Shown in pieces: positions 9,853 to 24,050 of a stretch of 64,000 nt of DNA; position 1 is the stretch's first letter, and the number at the start of each line of letters is the position of its first letter. A model generated the notes under the pieces. It made no database searches. It was not told the origin of the DNA and worked only from the letters and a program-made list of their open reading frames with translations. The stretch is from Erythrobasidium yunnanense (lineage: Eukaryota > Basidiomycota > Cystobasidiomycetes > Erythrobasidiales > Erythrobasidiaceae), in assembly GCA_001600175.1 (NCBI GenBank), contig BCJC01000006.1, forward strand, positions 1,863,973 to 1,927,972, in the 5' to 3' direction. The position numbers were made by a program, and so were the translations under genes.

Positions 9853-12533
9853 ATGCTACGCTACGCTGCAGCTGCTCTACTCGTAGCTTCTTGTGCCTGC
9901 GCGCAGACGTTCCAGCGTTTGGGGTTAGATAACCTGTCTTCACTGATCCAGCTCTCGCTCAACATTCTTTTCTTTTCCCTTTTCCTAAAAGCACATGTCC
10001 AACATTAGGCTGTGTCTTTCCCCCTGACAGAGCACACTTCTTGGCTGGTCAAGCTTTTGACATCCGAGTTGAAGTTCATGCGCCCCTAAACGGTTCAGAA
10101 GCCTATAACGCAGGCAGACCAGACGAGACCTTCAGTCTTACTATCTCTAAAGATGGTGGATCCGCAGAAGACGTCACATCATATTTCAAGACTCCCGACC
10201 CAGAGTAAGCCGTCCTTTCCTCATGGCACGACGTGTGCTGAGATCACTCCTCTAGCCTCGAGAACTGGACATTCAGATATTACGAGGACCTCTTCGCTCA
10301 AGATGCTGGTACACCTGTGGTAGTCAATGTCACATCAAAAGCCTACAGACACGTCGCTCTCTACAATCCTGGAAATTACACCGCAACGCTTACCTATTAC
10401 AACGGAACGACCACACAAGCCAAATGGGTAGTACGACAACCATCTGGCAAGCGTGCAGCGAAGAACATCGTGCTCTTCATCGGTGATGGAATGACCCAGT
10501 CTATGATCACTGCTGCCCGCTTGATCGCCCACAAGAGCATCAACGGAGAATACCAATCTCTGATGCAGCTGGATCAGATGGAAGCTCTCGGTCATCAAAT
10601 GACACACAGTATCGATTCGTTCATCACGGATTCCGCGAACTCGGCTACTGCCCTGTACACTGGCAAAAAGTCGACCGTGAACGCTTTGAACGTATACGTC
10701 GATTCCAGCCCGGATCCATTCGACGACCCTAAAGTACGTCACGACTCCTTCTGTCTGTGTATTGCAGCCCTGATTTAGATTCGTGACAATAGTTCGAGAC
10801 AGTCGCAGAACTTGTGCACAGAGTCAACGGAGGCAAAGTTGGCATTGTATCGACAGCCTACCTCGCCGATGCTACTCCAGCAGCTCTAGCAGCGTAAGTT
10901 GGGCTCAGGCAATCGTGTATCATTGGCTGACTTCTTGGGCACTTGCAGCCATACTCGCCTGAGAGGTCTCTATGGGCCTATCGTCGATCAATTCTTCAAC
11001 GGAGTCACTGCGAATTATAGCTGGACACAATGGAATGGACCCGAAGTACTCATGGGTGGTGGTGCCGAGAAGTAAGCGTTGGCAGGTCGCCTCGCTTGTG
11101 CTTTGGCTGACATCGAGATCTAGCTTCCAAGCGCCTGGCAGCTACAGAAACAACAACTACTTGGACATTGCTGCTCAGAAAGGTATATCGCTCATCTTGC
11201 CTGAAGCTAAACCTCTGACAATACGATCAACAGGATGGCAGGTCGTCCTCGACAAGGACCAGTTGTCGAATGCTAGTTCGCAAGACAGACTTCTAGGTCT
11301 GTTCACCACCAGCAACATGGACAAATGGCTCGACAGAAACGTCTACCCCGAAAACACCGTCGGCAACAAGAACTCTCCTACATTGGACAAGACGGATGCT
11401 AGCAATCAGCCAGGTCTTAAGCAAATGACCTTGAAGGCTATCGATGGTGGGTCAGCTTGATACCTGTACAAGAATACCCACTCTGATAGCCTTCTGCAGT
11501 CCTGTCCGCCAGAGCGAAGGCCGATGGTGACAAGGGCTTCTTCCTTATGTCAGAAGCCGCTTCCATTGACAAGATGATGCACGTACTCGACTATGAGCGT
11601 GCTCTGGGAGAACTTCTCGAGCTTGATGATACCGTTCGCGCTACTCTGGCTCACCTAAAGGAGATCGGCGAGATGGAAGATACCCTCGTCATCGTTACAG
11701 CAGATCACGGACACGGGTTTGATGTGTTCGGAAATGCTGATTCTCAATACCTCGCACAAGCGGATGGCGACAGAGCAAAGAGACGTAAGCGCAGCATCCT
11801 GAGGTGAGACGGGCATTTGGCTGACTCATACGGCAGGTGCTATCGGAGTCTACGAGCAATCTGGTCTCTCTGAATACACTGTTGCAAAAGGTTCCAGCCC
11901 CACCAACCATACTGTCGTTTTCGGACCGCAAGGAGAGGTGAGTAAACTTCAGTTTGGTGTGACATACATTGGCTAAGTCTGGGTTCTAGAATTTCCCTGT
12001 ACAATGGGATCCCCGATACGTTATTGCAGCAGGCTTCGGTGCAAACCCAGATCAGTACGTAGCCTGCCTTCTCGAGGCCTTTCTGAGGTACTGACATCGC
12101 GTAACTTTGTTTTGCAGTCGCGAGAACTACACTGTCAGTAGACACAGAAGGTTATTACTATGAACATACTGATGTATTGGCCTGCCAGGTTCACGAGGGC
12201 GGTCCAAGAATTCCAGCTGATGAGATCGAGGGTCTCGATGGCGACACTGACGGCAACTACGTAAACCCCGAAGACGGCCTCAATGGCTTTGTCGTCAACG
12301 GTACACTCCCTGTATCAGACAGCCAGGGAGTACACTCCTTGACGGATGTCTCTGTCTTCGCTTCCGGTCCTGGAAGTGAGGCTTTCAGAGGAGGTGAGGC
12401 ATACATGCTCAGTCGTTTACCGGACCCTAGCTGACGAGAATGATTTGCATCAGTCTACGATTCCACCGGTGTCTTCTTCCGCATTGCGGATGCCCTCAAC
12501 TTGGGTCGCCAGCAAAATGTCACATCATATTAG
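9853..12533 (+). CDS. Alkaline phosphatase 2 (secreted), tandem copy
   Basis: Paralogue of the preceding gene, same strand, with the same domain order. Signal peptide MLRYAAAALLVASCACA, then LGCVFPPDRAHFLAGQ, LFIGDGMTQ, the nucleophile motif TDSANSATAL, TADHGHGFD and VHSLTDVSVFASGP; it ends ...GRQQNVTSY. All exons are open across twelve inferred introns. It lacks the intron found in copy 1 inside LFIGDG, but has one copy 1 lacks (11938-11989, after GPQGE). The first intron interrupts the signal-peptide junction four bases away from its position in copy 1. Several N-x-S/T sites suggest a glycosylated exported protein. It is probably phosphate-regulated by analogy, but I found no convincing regulatory motif. 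Confidence 0.95.
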
Positions 12534-12906
12534 GGATGTAGAATTATACATCGTAAGATAGATCGAACAAGTAGGAGTTAGCTAGACAACCAAAATAAGG
12601 CTGAAGAGACAGCCTCCCTACTATGTATCTAAATCAGCGATATAAAGCGACAATTGCGAGTAACCGTTGCTAGACTTACCGGACCAGATCGCACACCTTT
12701 TCGAACACCTTGCCAAGGTTGAAGTCCTTGCTTTTACGTCAGAAGCTGTGCCCTGTCTCGCGACTGTTCCGGCTTTTGTTTGCCACAATCTGCTTCATTG
12801 GCGAGGTCCGCCTTGCTCGCTTGTCTCTGCTCTCACTCAAACATACCTGAATGCAAGCTATACATCAGTTTAAAGTGAGATTAAGAACGCAGTTAAAGCA
12901 ACAGCA
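12534..12906. other. Intergenic, no gene seen
   Basis: 3' region of alkaline phosphatase 2 and promoter/5' leader of the next gene. Nothing else is recognised. Confidence 0.5.
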
Positions 12907-14532
12907 ATGAACAAGTAAGCTTTGTTTGCCTAAAGTGAAGCAGCCCCGCTTGAACGGCCTGTTTTGTCCTGCAGGATCCAGAGTAATCCGACGTCTAGAA
13001 GTCCCTCGCGAGTCGCATCACATCGAGCACACTCACAGCCATCAACACCCGGCTTGATCCATCTATCGCCTGCTATGCTTCAGTCTGCTCAGCCAACGAG
13101 CGCTGGAAAGGGAGGGAAACGGAGCAAGGGCGCAAGTCAAAGAAACGTCAAGAACAGCAAAGGAAGCAGCAAGCAACACACCGCAGATGAAGGAACGGCA
13201 ACGGGTTCAGATGCAGACATCTTCATGGACCCGCAAGGGCAAGAGGCAGGAAAGCCTAGAACACCAACGCCCAGCATCAAGCGCGAGAGGAGACAGCAGA
13301 GGCAGCAGGAATACTCAGCAGATGGTACTATTGAAGATGGCAGCCTTGCGAAAGGCAGGCATGCAGAGGCGACGGCGACACCTGACTTGCCGATCCAACG
13401 TGCCACGACGCCTCGAAGACCCAAACACAAGCGGGGACAGTCACAAGCTACATTCGCAGCACCTGAGGCAGAAGAACACTCTTATCAGCCTGCCATGGAC
13501 GACCAAGCATCCCTCCTCTCGAAATCCGCACCCATCACATCCTTCCTCACACGCAGGACGGACCGTCAGCAGAAGCAGCAGCAGCTGTCCAACAACATAA
13601 ACATTCGCAGTTCCAATAGTGCAGACGAATGGGACATGCCGCTCACTGCAAACGGCAATGACGCCTTGACTTGGCAGCAGCAAAGCCTAGGGCGCAAAGC
13701 TTCAAATCCTACAAAGAAACAACAACAAGGCAATAAGAATGGAAAGAAAGCTGGTACTTTCGACAAAGCAGAAGTAGAGGCGATTAAGCCTCATACACCA
13801 TCGGGCATATCTATCATGGCACCTCCTCAGCCCGCAGCAGCAGCAGCACGTTCGCTGCCTGCGTCTTCGCATCCAACACCAATCCCAACACCAGCAGGCG
13901 CGCCTCTTACGTGGCAGCAAGAACTCTTCCAGAGATCTGGCCCTTCTACGCCCTCCTCCCAGCTCTTCTCCGCACTGGAGGAAGGGCACAGCGGCGCTCA
14001 TCCAGCCAAAGAGACGCGCACGCGTTCTTCACCCACCAAGAACCGATCAACTCATCAGAAGAATGCGCATCTATCAGATGATGGCAATCTGGAAAGCAGC
14101 ATGTCAGGCTTGGCTTTGAACCCGTCAAAGAAGGTAGTCAACGTCAAGCAAGGCAAGAAGGCAAACGCGACAGCCGCACCACTCGCTATTCCAGGCTCTG
14201 TGCCAAAGCATCATCACTACACCCGATCTTCAGCAAAGCAGCACCATCAGCGCAACCCAGCCTCCGATTCCGACGCAGACAACTCCGTCGAAGAAGAGAC
14301 TGCCAATCTATCCTTTGGCGAAGAGCCATCCGCTACTCCAGTAACTATAGCCGCTGAGCCGAGTCGCCCAATAGCAATGGCTGCAAGCCCGACCAAGAGC
14401 AGCCTTTATGCTGGTCCGAAATTCCATAATTCACCCTCGGCGGGTCAACTACCTACTCCTCGCCTCGCTGCTTTCTTGAACAGGAATAAGGAGAGTAGCC
14501 CTCTTCCATCCGGCGAGGTTCTTGCTGCTTGA
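12907..14532 (+). CDS. EDC1/PNRC-like mRNA-decapping enhancer (disordered protein)
   Basis: A 521-residue low-complexity protein rich in Ser, Pro, Gln and Lys. I place the start at the ATG at 12907: MNK is split by an intron after 12914 and rejoins in frame to IQSNPTSRSP. Near the C-terminus (about residues 480-505) is YAGPKFHNSPSAGQLPTPRL, which fits the short Pro-rich motif of the EDC1/EDC2/PNRC family that binds the EVH1 domain of DCP1 and activates decapping. A second recognisable piece, PLTWQQELFQ (about residue 320), recurs in fungal members. The rest is probably unstructured. The family call rests on these short motifs, hence moderate confidence. The decapping activator DHH1 lies 4 kb downstream on the same strand. 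Confidence 0.6.
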
Positions 14533-15502
14533 TTGGGAGCCGGGCAAGTAAGCCGATCTCGTTTTCTGTAACTTTCGGGAAACCGAGCTTATACCACGTT
14601 CACCGCAGATCTCCCGCCACACTCTCCTATCCTTCATGTCTCTCAACCATGCTCCTCTCTTGTCTTCCGGTTCCATTATATGGTCTTTTCCCTCACCTGA
14701 CCCACCGCGAGCATTCTTCCCGACAAGGCGTCAGCTCTGTACAACTTCCACCCTGTTATTTCTATCCGGCACCTCCTATGTCTTCACTACTCAAGGTGAT
14801 CTGATAACAGATCCCATGTTCTGTACTTCCTGGCGCAAACGGGCCTTCGTCTATTCGTTCCATGAGTATCTTTAGCAATGATATATTAGGTCCAGGTCAT
14901 TTTTAGTCTGTATTAGTATCTGTTCAATCGTACAAAAGGTCAGTGTTGTCGTATACGACCAAGGTTAGTGCTGTTATATTAGAGGAGGGAAGGATAGGAG
15001 ATGCACAAGGAGGAGAAGCAAATGGGTCAGAAGCAGTTAAGAAGGAGACAGGAGGACAGATATGTGCCCAAGACAAGTGGGAGAGGCCGGCCTGCGATGA
15101 AGAAGATGCAGGCACACAACCCCAAATCAAACAATTCCCAAATCCACATTTACTACCCACATTCACAAAACCACATTCACAATCATACTCTCGACACACA
15201 CACTCAGGCGAACACATACTCTGCCTTCAACAGCGCAGAGCGATCTAGGGCAGCTCTCAACAGCCAGCTTTCTCTCTTCCCCTCCTTACCCCTTCTGAGC
15301 AAATCAGTCATGCATTGTACATCTTGATAGCTCTCTGCACTCGTTGTCGCAGACTTCAGGTATCGCAATGCATCTAACTTTCTCAGACTCCGCTTAACTG
15401 CCAAAATAGCCGGGCCTTCTTTGCTCTTGGCATAACCGCACTTTTTGCATGGGAAGATCAATCGCCTTTGCAGACAGTCACAACAATAGTAACACTACTA
15501 CT
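14533..15502. other. Intergenic, no gene seen
   Basis: 3' region of the EDC-like gene and promoter/leader of the ankyrin gene, including an A/C-rich segment near 15115-15225. Small open frames here (up to about 100 codons) match nothing recognised. Confidence 0.45.
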
Positions 15503-16009
15503 ATGGATCAGCAATCTGGCACGCCGGGCGCGGCTCAGCCTGAAGGAGGAGTGCCCCAATCTGCGAATGCTCTGCCGCCCGATGCGCTTGCTCTAGCTGC
15601 AAAGCTGTTCGATATGGCTCGTCAGGGAGATGTAGCTTCTCTATCACCCTACTTGGACGCTGGAATCCCGCCAAACTTGACAAACCACGCTGGAGATACC
15701 CTCATCATGCTCGCTTCCTACCACAACCATCCCCCTCTCGTGTCGCATCTATTGAAGAAGGGTAGCGATCCAAATGTGTTGAACGATAAAGGGCAGAGCC
15801 CGTTAGCTGGAGCAGTCTTTAAAGGCCATGACGAGGTCGTAAGAGTGCTGGTGGAGGAGGGCAAAGCCGACATCAGATGTGGGAAGCCAAACGCGCTGGA
15901 ATGCGCAGCTATGTTCAAGAGATTCGATATCGCAAAGATCATGGGTGCGGAAGAGGAGTGCAGGATACTCTCGCCTCAGCTCAATCCTGTGCAAAGTCGC
16001 GATGGCTAG
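15503..16009 (+). CDS. Small ankyrin-repeat protein
   Basis: A 168-residue single-exon protein made almost wholly of ankyrin repeats. After a short N-terminal tail come LFDMARQGDVASLSPYLDAG, then NHAGDTLIMLASYHNHPPLV, then NDKGQSPLAGAVFKGHDEVV, then NALECAAMFKRFDIAKIMGA, which make about four repeats with the G-x-TPL-like turns and paired helices. Small ankyrin proteins of this size are widespread in fungi. They usually act as binding adaptors, but the partner is unknown. An upstream in-frame ATG at 15449 would add 18 residues. I prefer 15503 because the sequence before it is A/C-rich like a leader. Confidence 0.85.
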   Translation: MDQQSGTPGAAQPEGGVPQSANALPPDALALAAKLFDMARQGDVASLSPYLDAGIPPNLTNHAGDTLIMLASYHNHPPLVSHLLKKGSDPNVLNDKGQSPLAGAVFKGHDEVVRVLVEEGKADIRCGKPNALECAAMFKRFDIAKIMGAEEECRILSPQLNPVQSRDG

Positions 16010-16262
16010 GTGAGCAATCTAAGCATAATAATAGCTTGGAGCTGACATTGTCTGTCTGCCAGAGTATGGAAGATCGAGGCTTCCCATCGCACGCTCCCAC
16101 CTTCATTACCCAATCCCCCTTCTTTGTCTCTGAAATTAGCATTGAGCCTCTTGTAGCATCCATTCATATAGCTTATCCCTAGCATTCTTCTCCCGCATGT
16201 TTCCCAGCATTTGCTCCTCTCACTTTGTACCTTTGTGCCTCGTCATCCGCCCAATTGCTGCT

Positions 16263-18285
16263 ATGAGTACCGAAATCGCGAAAGCAGCAGAAACTGCGCC
16301 CAAAGAAGCAGCGCCAGTTACGGCGACGACGCCGACGCCATCGACGGTTCAGCAGGATGTCGCGCATAATCTTTCGCTATTGCGCCAGGCCGTAGCGATT
16401 CTCGAGCCACGACTGGCGCTGAAAGTGCTACGAACGCTCAACAGCGTCAGGAAACGACTCACAGCGAGTAATCTCAAGGAAATCATCGAATCTGCCTTCC
16501 CAGCGTGTGCGTAGGACGTTGCAAGACCGTCTTGAAACGACGAGCTGACCTGACGTTTTCCAGCCGACAAGCAGCGAGCTTTCCTGCTGGGCTACTTGGA
16601 TGTATCGAAAGATGAGATGCAAGTAGACGCACCGCAAGCTGGACCCGTTCGAGCTACAAAGAAAGGCTCGACACGCCCTGGATCTCCAGCAACGGCAGCA
16701 GCTGGCAGCAAGGAGGACGAAGAACTCATTCCTGAGGTAGACATCTACGTTACTCTGCTGGTTATGGTGCGTTTGCTCGATGTGAAACAGCTCGACAAGG
16801 TGAGGTATTGTCTTGAAGGGCTTACGACGACGCATGCTGACTCTGTTTTCTGTTTGATAGAGCAAGGATCTGGCAGACGCTACTGTGGCTCGTCTAGGAT
16901 CGCACAATAGACGTACGCTCGACCAGCTTGCTGCCCGAGTCTACTTCTACTACGGTAGACTGCACGAGCTCGTAGGCGGACCCGAGTCCCTTTCAAGCAT
17001 CAGACCGTGCGTGGATTATTCCGGTTAACAATAATACCATAGCTCACATGACTTTACGCGCGTTCAGGCAATTGCTGCAAGCACAGCGCCTAGCTGCACT
17101 CAGGCACGATGACGACCTTCAAGCAACCCTCCTAAATCTTCTCCTCCGCAACTACTTTGCTTTCAACCTATACGACCAAGCAGATAAGCTTATCGCCAAG
17201 ACTTCTTTCCCCGATACCGCTGGAAACCCGCAACTTGCGAGGTGGATGTACTACGTCGGTGAGTCGAGGCATTCTAGCTTCTGGAGTTCTGCAGCGGGCG
17301 TAAGTGCTGATGTATATCGTGCAGGACGCATTCGCGCTATCCAGCTGAACTATACGGATGCCCACACCCATCTCCAACAAGCTATCCGAAGAGCACCAAA
17401 TGCTACCGTTGCACCGGGCTTCGTGCAGACTGTAAGCATATATCTATTACATACTGCAATGATGCTCGGCCTGACGGACCTGCCCGTATCAGGTCTACAA
17501 GCTATTCATCATCGTTGAGCTTTTGATGGGTGATATCCCCGAAAGAGGCGTATTCCGACAGCCTGTGCTTAAGAAGGCATTAGTACCGTATCTCCAGATC
17601 GTACAAGGTATGTAATCAGACTGTGATTAGGCTTCCGACGCTTAGCTGACCTGTTCTTGCCATGCAGCCGTCCGAGTTGGTGATCTTTCCGCCTTCACGA
17701 CTGCCTTACAGAGCCATCAGAAGCAATTTCTCTCAGACGGGACATACACCCTCATCCTTCGTCTGCGACACAACGTCATCAAGACTGCTCTCCGCACCCT
17801 CTCCCTAGCCTACTCCCGTATCCCCTTACAAGAGATCTGCAAGAAGCTCCATCTCGACAGTGAAGAGGAAGCCGAGTATGTCTGTGCAAAAGCCATCCGA
17901 GACGGAGTCATAGAGGCTAGTCTTGAGCATGAGAAGGGATACATGAAGAGTAGGGACGTCGTCAACATCTATGGGACAAATGAGCCGCAGAAAGCATTCA
18001 ACCAAAGAATCAACTTTTGTTTACAGCTGCATAATGAGAGCGTCAAGGTGAGATGCCGTTTCTCTTATTTTCCAACCATCATAGTCACCTTGGTATCTTT
18101 CCGCTCCAAATATCGCTGATCACTCATATATTCCATATTTGCAGGCCATGCGCTTCCCCATGAAGACGCATCAAAAAGAGCTCAGCAAGGCTGCTGATGC
18201 TAGAGAGCGAGAAAGAGAGCTTGCACAGGAGATCGAGCAGAGCGGGCCTGGCGACGAGGACGATGATATGGGTCCCGAGATCTAG
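16263..18285 (+). CDS. RPN3: 26S proteasome lid subunit Rpn3 (PSMD3)
   Basis: Non-ATPase subunit of the 19S regulatory particle lid. The protein starts [16 protein letters not shown]. Eight exons join to a long helical-repeat region ([60 protein letters not shown]), then [19 protein letters not shown], and a C-terminal PCI domain ([15 protein letters not shown] through ESVKAMRFP). It ends in an acidic tail [10 protein letters not shown]. Order and length match the family. A donor at GCG T|GTGCGT keeps the first junction in frame. The other lid PCI subunit RPN6 lies 6 kb downstream on the same strand. Confidence 0.96.
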
Positions 18286-18667
18286 GTCTCCCGAAGGCTA
18301 GATTTAATTAGACCCATACAGTCTGTGAAATGCGGATCTATCGTGATCCGTCTAGATGTACCTAAATCGCAGCGGACTAGAAGTCACAAGGAACTCGAAT
18401 AAATGTATACTGCATTGGTTGCCTGTTCACTTGTCACTCGTAGCGTCTCTTTGATCTAACATGTCTGGCCTTGCCTTTTACTTCACCCCTAACACCCAAA
18501 TCCTCGAAGGTCTGCCAAACCCGAAAGAACCCAGCAATTCAAGGGCAGAAACAGCGACAATCAAGACAGTAAACGTCTGCATAAACTACGAGAGCAGATA
18601 GCAAATACACCAGACCTTTTCCCGCTCGAAAACCGCATCCTTTGGGCGGTACTGTACGCAAGAAACG
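18286..18667. other. Intergenic between RPN3 and DHH1
   Basis: 3' region of RPN3 and promoter/leader of DHH1. No other gene is seen. Confidence 0.5.
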
Positions 18668-20832
<2,165 letters not shown>

Positions 20833-21713
20833 ACAGCTAACGGAGCATCTCTCAACGTACAACCACAAGAAGCCTTCTTTCGATAGCCTTCAAAGGCTGC
20901 ATCTCACTCAGTTATATTTCCCCTCATTTCCTTCCTCATCGATACATACTCTCGAATCTGCGTCACCCTCTACACATCACGCAATGCCCCAAAATCTATG
21001 ATTTCTATATCTTCGCATCGACCTCTTCGATTCTGTAGCTGGCTTCTCCAGTGATCCCTCAACATGTCGTTACCTTTTCACTCCTTTTCACTCCTTTCCC
21101 CTACAACAATACTCATCCTCTACTCTATCTCAGTCGATCATCGAGCGCAGATTCAGGAGCCTCGTTGATCGATTCCTTTCCCTCCCGAGGCGTATAAGAG
21201 CCGTGCTACAAGGACGATAGATCTGCCGCTTGAGAGTTCAACATCTCTTCAGCCGCATATCGGGTCACAGATGCTTTGTATCGCAATAAAGAAACCTCTT
21301 TGCGCCTGCACGGTTTCTACCGACTTTGTAATTTTCCACAGCTGGCTGATAAGCTTTGTCAACTCCCTCTAAGCTCTTGCCAGCCTGTTAAGGTCACCTT
21401 GGAGCAGCCGACGGTATGTTCTGCAGACTTCTCAAGGCCTCGGACAATTCTTCGCGTGGCGCTCGGCAATCGTACGCCAGACCTTCTGAAACGCTGTCAA
21501 AGAGCCAACCAAGCTAGGTTGCATGTGATAACTAAGTAGGTGTCAGAACTTCAAGCCACGTCGAGCTGTCGAACAAGCGCCATCGTGATCGAGCCCTAGC
21601 TCCTTCTGACACCTGTCGTCCGCCAAATAGCCCAGTCTGTAGAGGTGGACTCTCCCCCCGCCTTGTCCTTCTTGACTTCGTTTCTATTGTCACAGAAACC
21701 CTCACCCTCCATC
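20833..21713. other. Intergenic between DHH1 and the MFS gene
   Basis: About 880 bp. Pyrimidine-rich blocks with repeated CTTTTCACTC near 21080-21100, and an 87-codon open frame at 21276-21539 without recognisable family or conserved start. No RNA gene could be folded by eye. Confidence 0.45.
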
Positions 21714-23884
21714 ATGTCAACACACCGCGTAGCCCCTCCTAAGCTTGATCTCAAGGTCCACCGAGTGTCCAATGCTGATGCTACAGTCGACACCGTTGCT
21801 GTCTCGCCCATGAGCATGGTCAAGCACGCCTCGCCAGAAACGTTCGACGATTGTTCGGCCTCCGCGTCCCCTCCCTCATACCACATCGAACACGCTGCTC
21901 CTGCACCTATATGCGTTTCCAAGCTCCGTACTATCGTCTTACTGGGTATCTTCTGCTTTGCTGAGTTCGTAGAGTAAGCATTAATCCATCGCGATGTATG
22001 GCTAGCTAGCTCACGCCTTTAGTAGAATCTCGTCTGGCTCCTCCGTCATTCCCATCCTCGGTGACATCTGTCAAAAGCTCGATATCCAGCCGAACGACTC
22101 GCAATGGGTGCTGTCAGCCTATGCACTCAGCTTCGCGGCTTTCATGCTGCTTGCGGGTCGGATGAGCGACATTTACTCGGCCAGATACGTGTTTTGCATT
22201 GGCTTTCTGTAGGTCGTTCGAGAGTGTCTCAGCTGTCATACGGCTGATATCCAACATTCAGGTGGGCTGGCGCATTCTCTCTGGCTGCTGGATTCGCACG
22301 AACCGGAATTCTCTTATATGTGCTCCGCGCCTTCCAAGGCTTAGTAAGTTCTCAAGCTTCACGTTCTTACAGACCATTGCTGACAATACATACAGGGCGC
22401 CGCTTGCAGTATTCCCTCTGCCATCCGACTCATTGTTCTGCTCACTCCTGACAGGAAGCAGCAAGGACAAGCTTTGCAACTATTCGCTCTTGCTGGAGGG
22501 ACTGCCGCTACTCTCTCATCTTTGATCGGAGGAGGAATCGCTACGTCTGTCCGCTACGAATGGGTGTTCTGGTAAGGCCTGCTTGTGCCTCCTTTGCATG
22601 CCCAGATTGACGGCGTTCGCCAATGTCTAGGCTTGTGGCCATTGCGGCTATCCCCACATCTATGATTGCCTTTCTCCTCATTCCGCCCTCTTTGGACACA
22701 AAGACAGCTTCCGCACAGCGATGGTCCCATCGACAGCGTCTCCGTCAAGTCGACCTTCTAGGTTAGCTGATCGCTTCTGTACTATCGAGCGTCATACTAA
22801 TTCTGATATGACAGGCGCTCTTCTTGTCGCTTTGTTCCTCATTCTCTTCGTATTCGCACTGACCGAAGGCAACCGAGTCGGCTGGGCCCAGGCCCGCGTG
22901 CTCGTCCCTCTTCTAATCGCTGTCAATCTCGTACTTCCCTTTTTCCTAGTCTGGGAAGAATACGGACGAACTCGACGAAATCTGGAAGCTTGTCTCCCGC
23001 TCTCGCTCTGGAAGACTGGTAATTTCGCTATACTCTTCATCGCGACTGCTGCGAGCTTTTATTGGTATGGTGCCGTATACATCACTTTCACTACGCTGTG
23101 GAGCCAGGTCTACCTATGTAGGCGTCGATACACTCTGTCGAGACCGTCTTCTGTGCTGAAGCGTATATCACAGACTCTCCCTGGCAGCAAGCCAAGTACT
23201 TCCTTCCCATCGGAATAGCTACAATGCTACAAGCAGGTGTCACGCCGATTGTTGTTCAGCTTGTTGGCCAGTACGTGACGTCTCTCTTGCCTGTCACTCT
23301 GCTGCCCACTGATTCCCATTCCAGCAAGTTTTTCCTGACCTTCAGCTCCTTACTAGCTGGAGGCGGAGGTGCCCTGCTTGCAAATGCTGATACCGCTGCT
23401 CGATACTGGCGAATCGTCGCTCCAGGCCAGGTCCTCGTCGGTCTAGGAGCTGGCATGACCTACATCTGCTGCTCTTAGGCTTTGATCCAGACGGGATCTC
23501 CGGCTATCAGTGGAGTCTTGGGTGCTATCTGGACCTCCGCTCTTCAGTTCGGTCTGGTCGTTGCGATCGCTGTCTGCTTGGCTCTCATCTCGGCTTTCGA
23601 TGTAAGTCGCAGACTTGTTCTGTACACGATGAGCAATGCTGAAGTGTTATTGACAGGGTCCTGACCTTCAAGCTTTCAGAGGATATCGAGCTGCTTCCTA
23701 CAGCATGACGATCGTGGGCGGAGTCCTCGCTCTGCTCATCCTGATCTTCCTTAAGCCTGAGAAGCTTCGACATGATGATGTTACAAACGATGGTGAGATC
23801 GAGAAGGAACAGTCAGCGGTAGTACCGGTCGAGCTCGTCCAGGAGAGTCTTCCGGCCAGTCCGAACAGCGTATTCAAGCGCTGA
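21714..23884 (+). CDS. MFS drug/toxin-efflux-like transporter (DHA2 type) with an in-frame TAG
   Basis: Major facilitator superfamily antiporter with about 14 membrane helices in the plasma or vacuolar membrane. The soluble N-terminus is MSTHRVAPPKLDLK. TM1 is IVLLGIFCFAEFVE, then NDSQWVLSAYALSFAAFMLL, the loop motif GRMSDIYSARYVF, and the DHA2-like ALQLFALAGGTAATLSSLIGG. Exons join well through YLYSPWQQAKYFLP and VVQLVGQ. An in-frame TAG at 23476-23478 splits a well-conserved region (VLVGLGAGMTYICCS, stop, ALIQTGSPAISGVLGA). Coding resumes in the same frame to ...SPNSVFKR. Either the gene is recently broken, or a 48-nt intron 23431-23478 ending at that TAG is removed. Substrate unknown. Confidence 0.82.
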
Positions 23885-24050
23885 TCCCGAGTTCGATATT
23901 GTATACTACATAACATCTGCTGCTTTCCCTGTCGTATCCTGAATGAAGAGCGTGCCTGGTGCCTGCTCCCTCTGTACCCAGTCCTAGCCGCGTCATCTTG
24001 TTGCTGTTTCACCAATTCTTTCGCGCAAAGCAGCAGAATCCGAATACAAT

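Noticed and set aside
21421-21540. tRNA-like peptide GNRTPDL in an intergenic frame
   Set aside because: No acceptor, D, anticodon and T stems could be paired on either strand.
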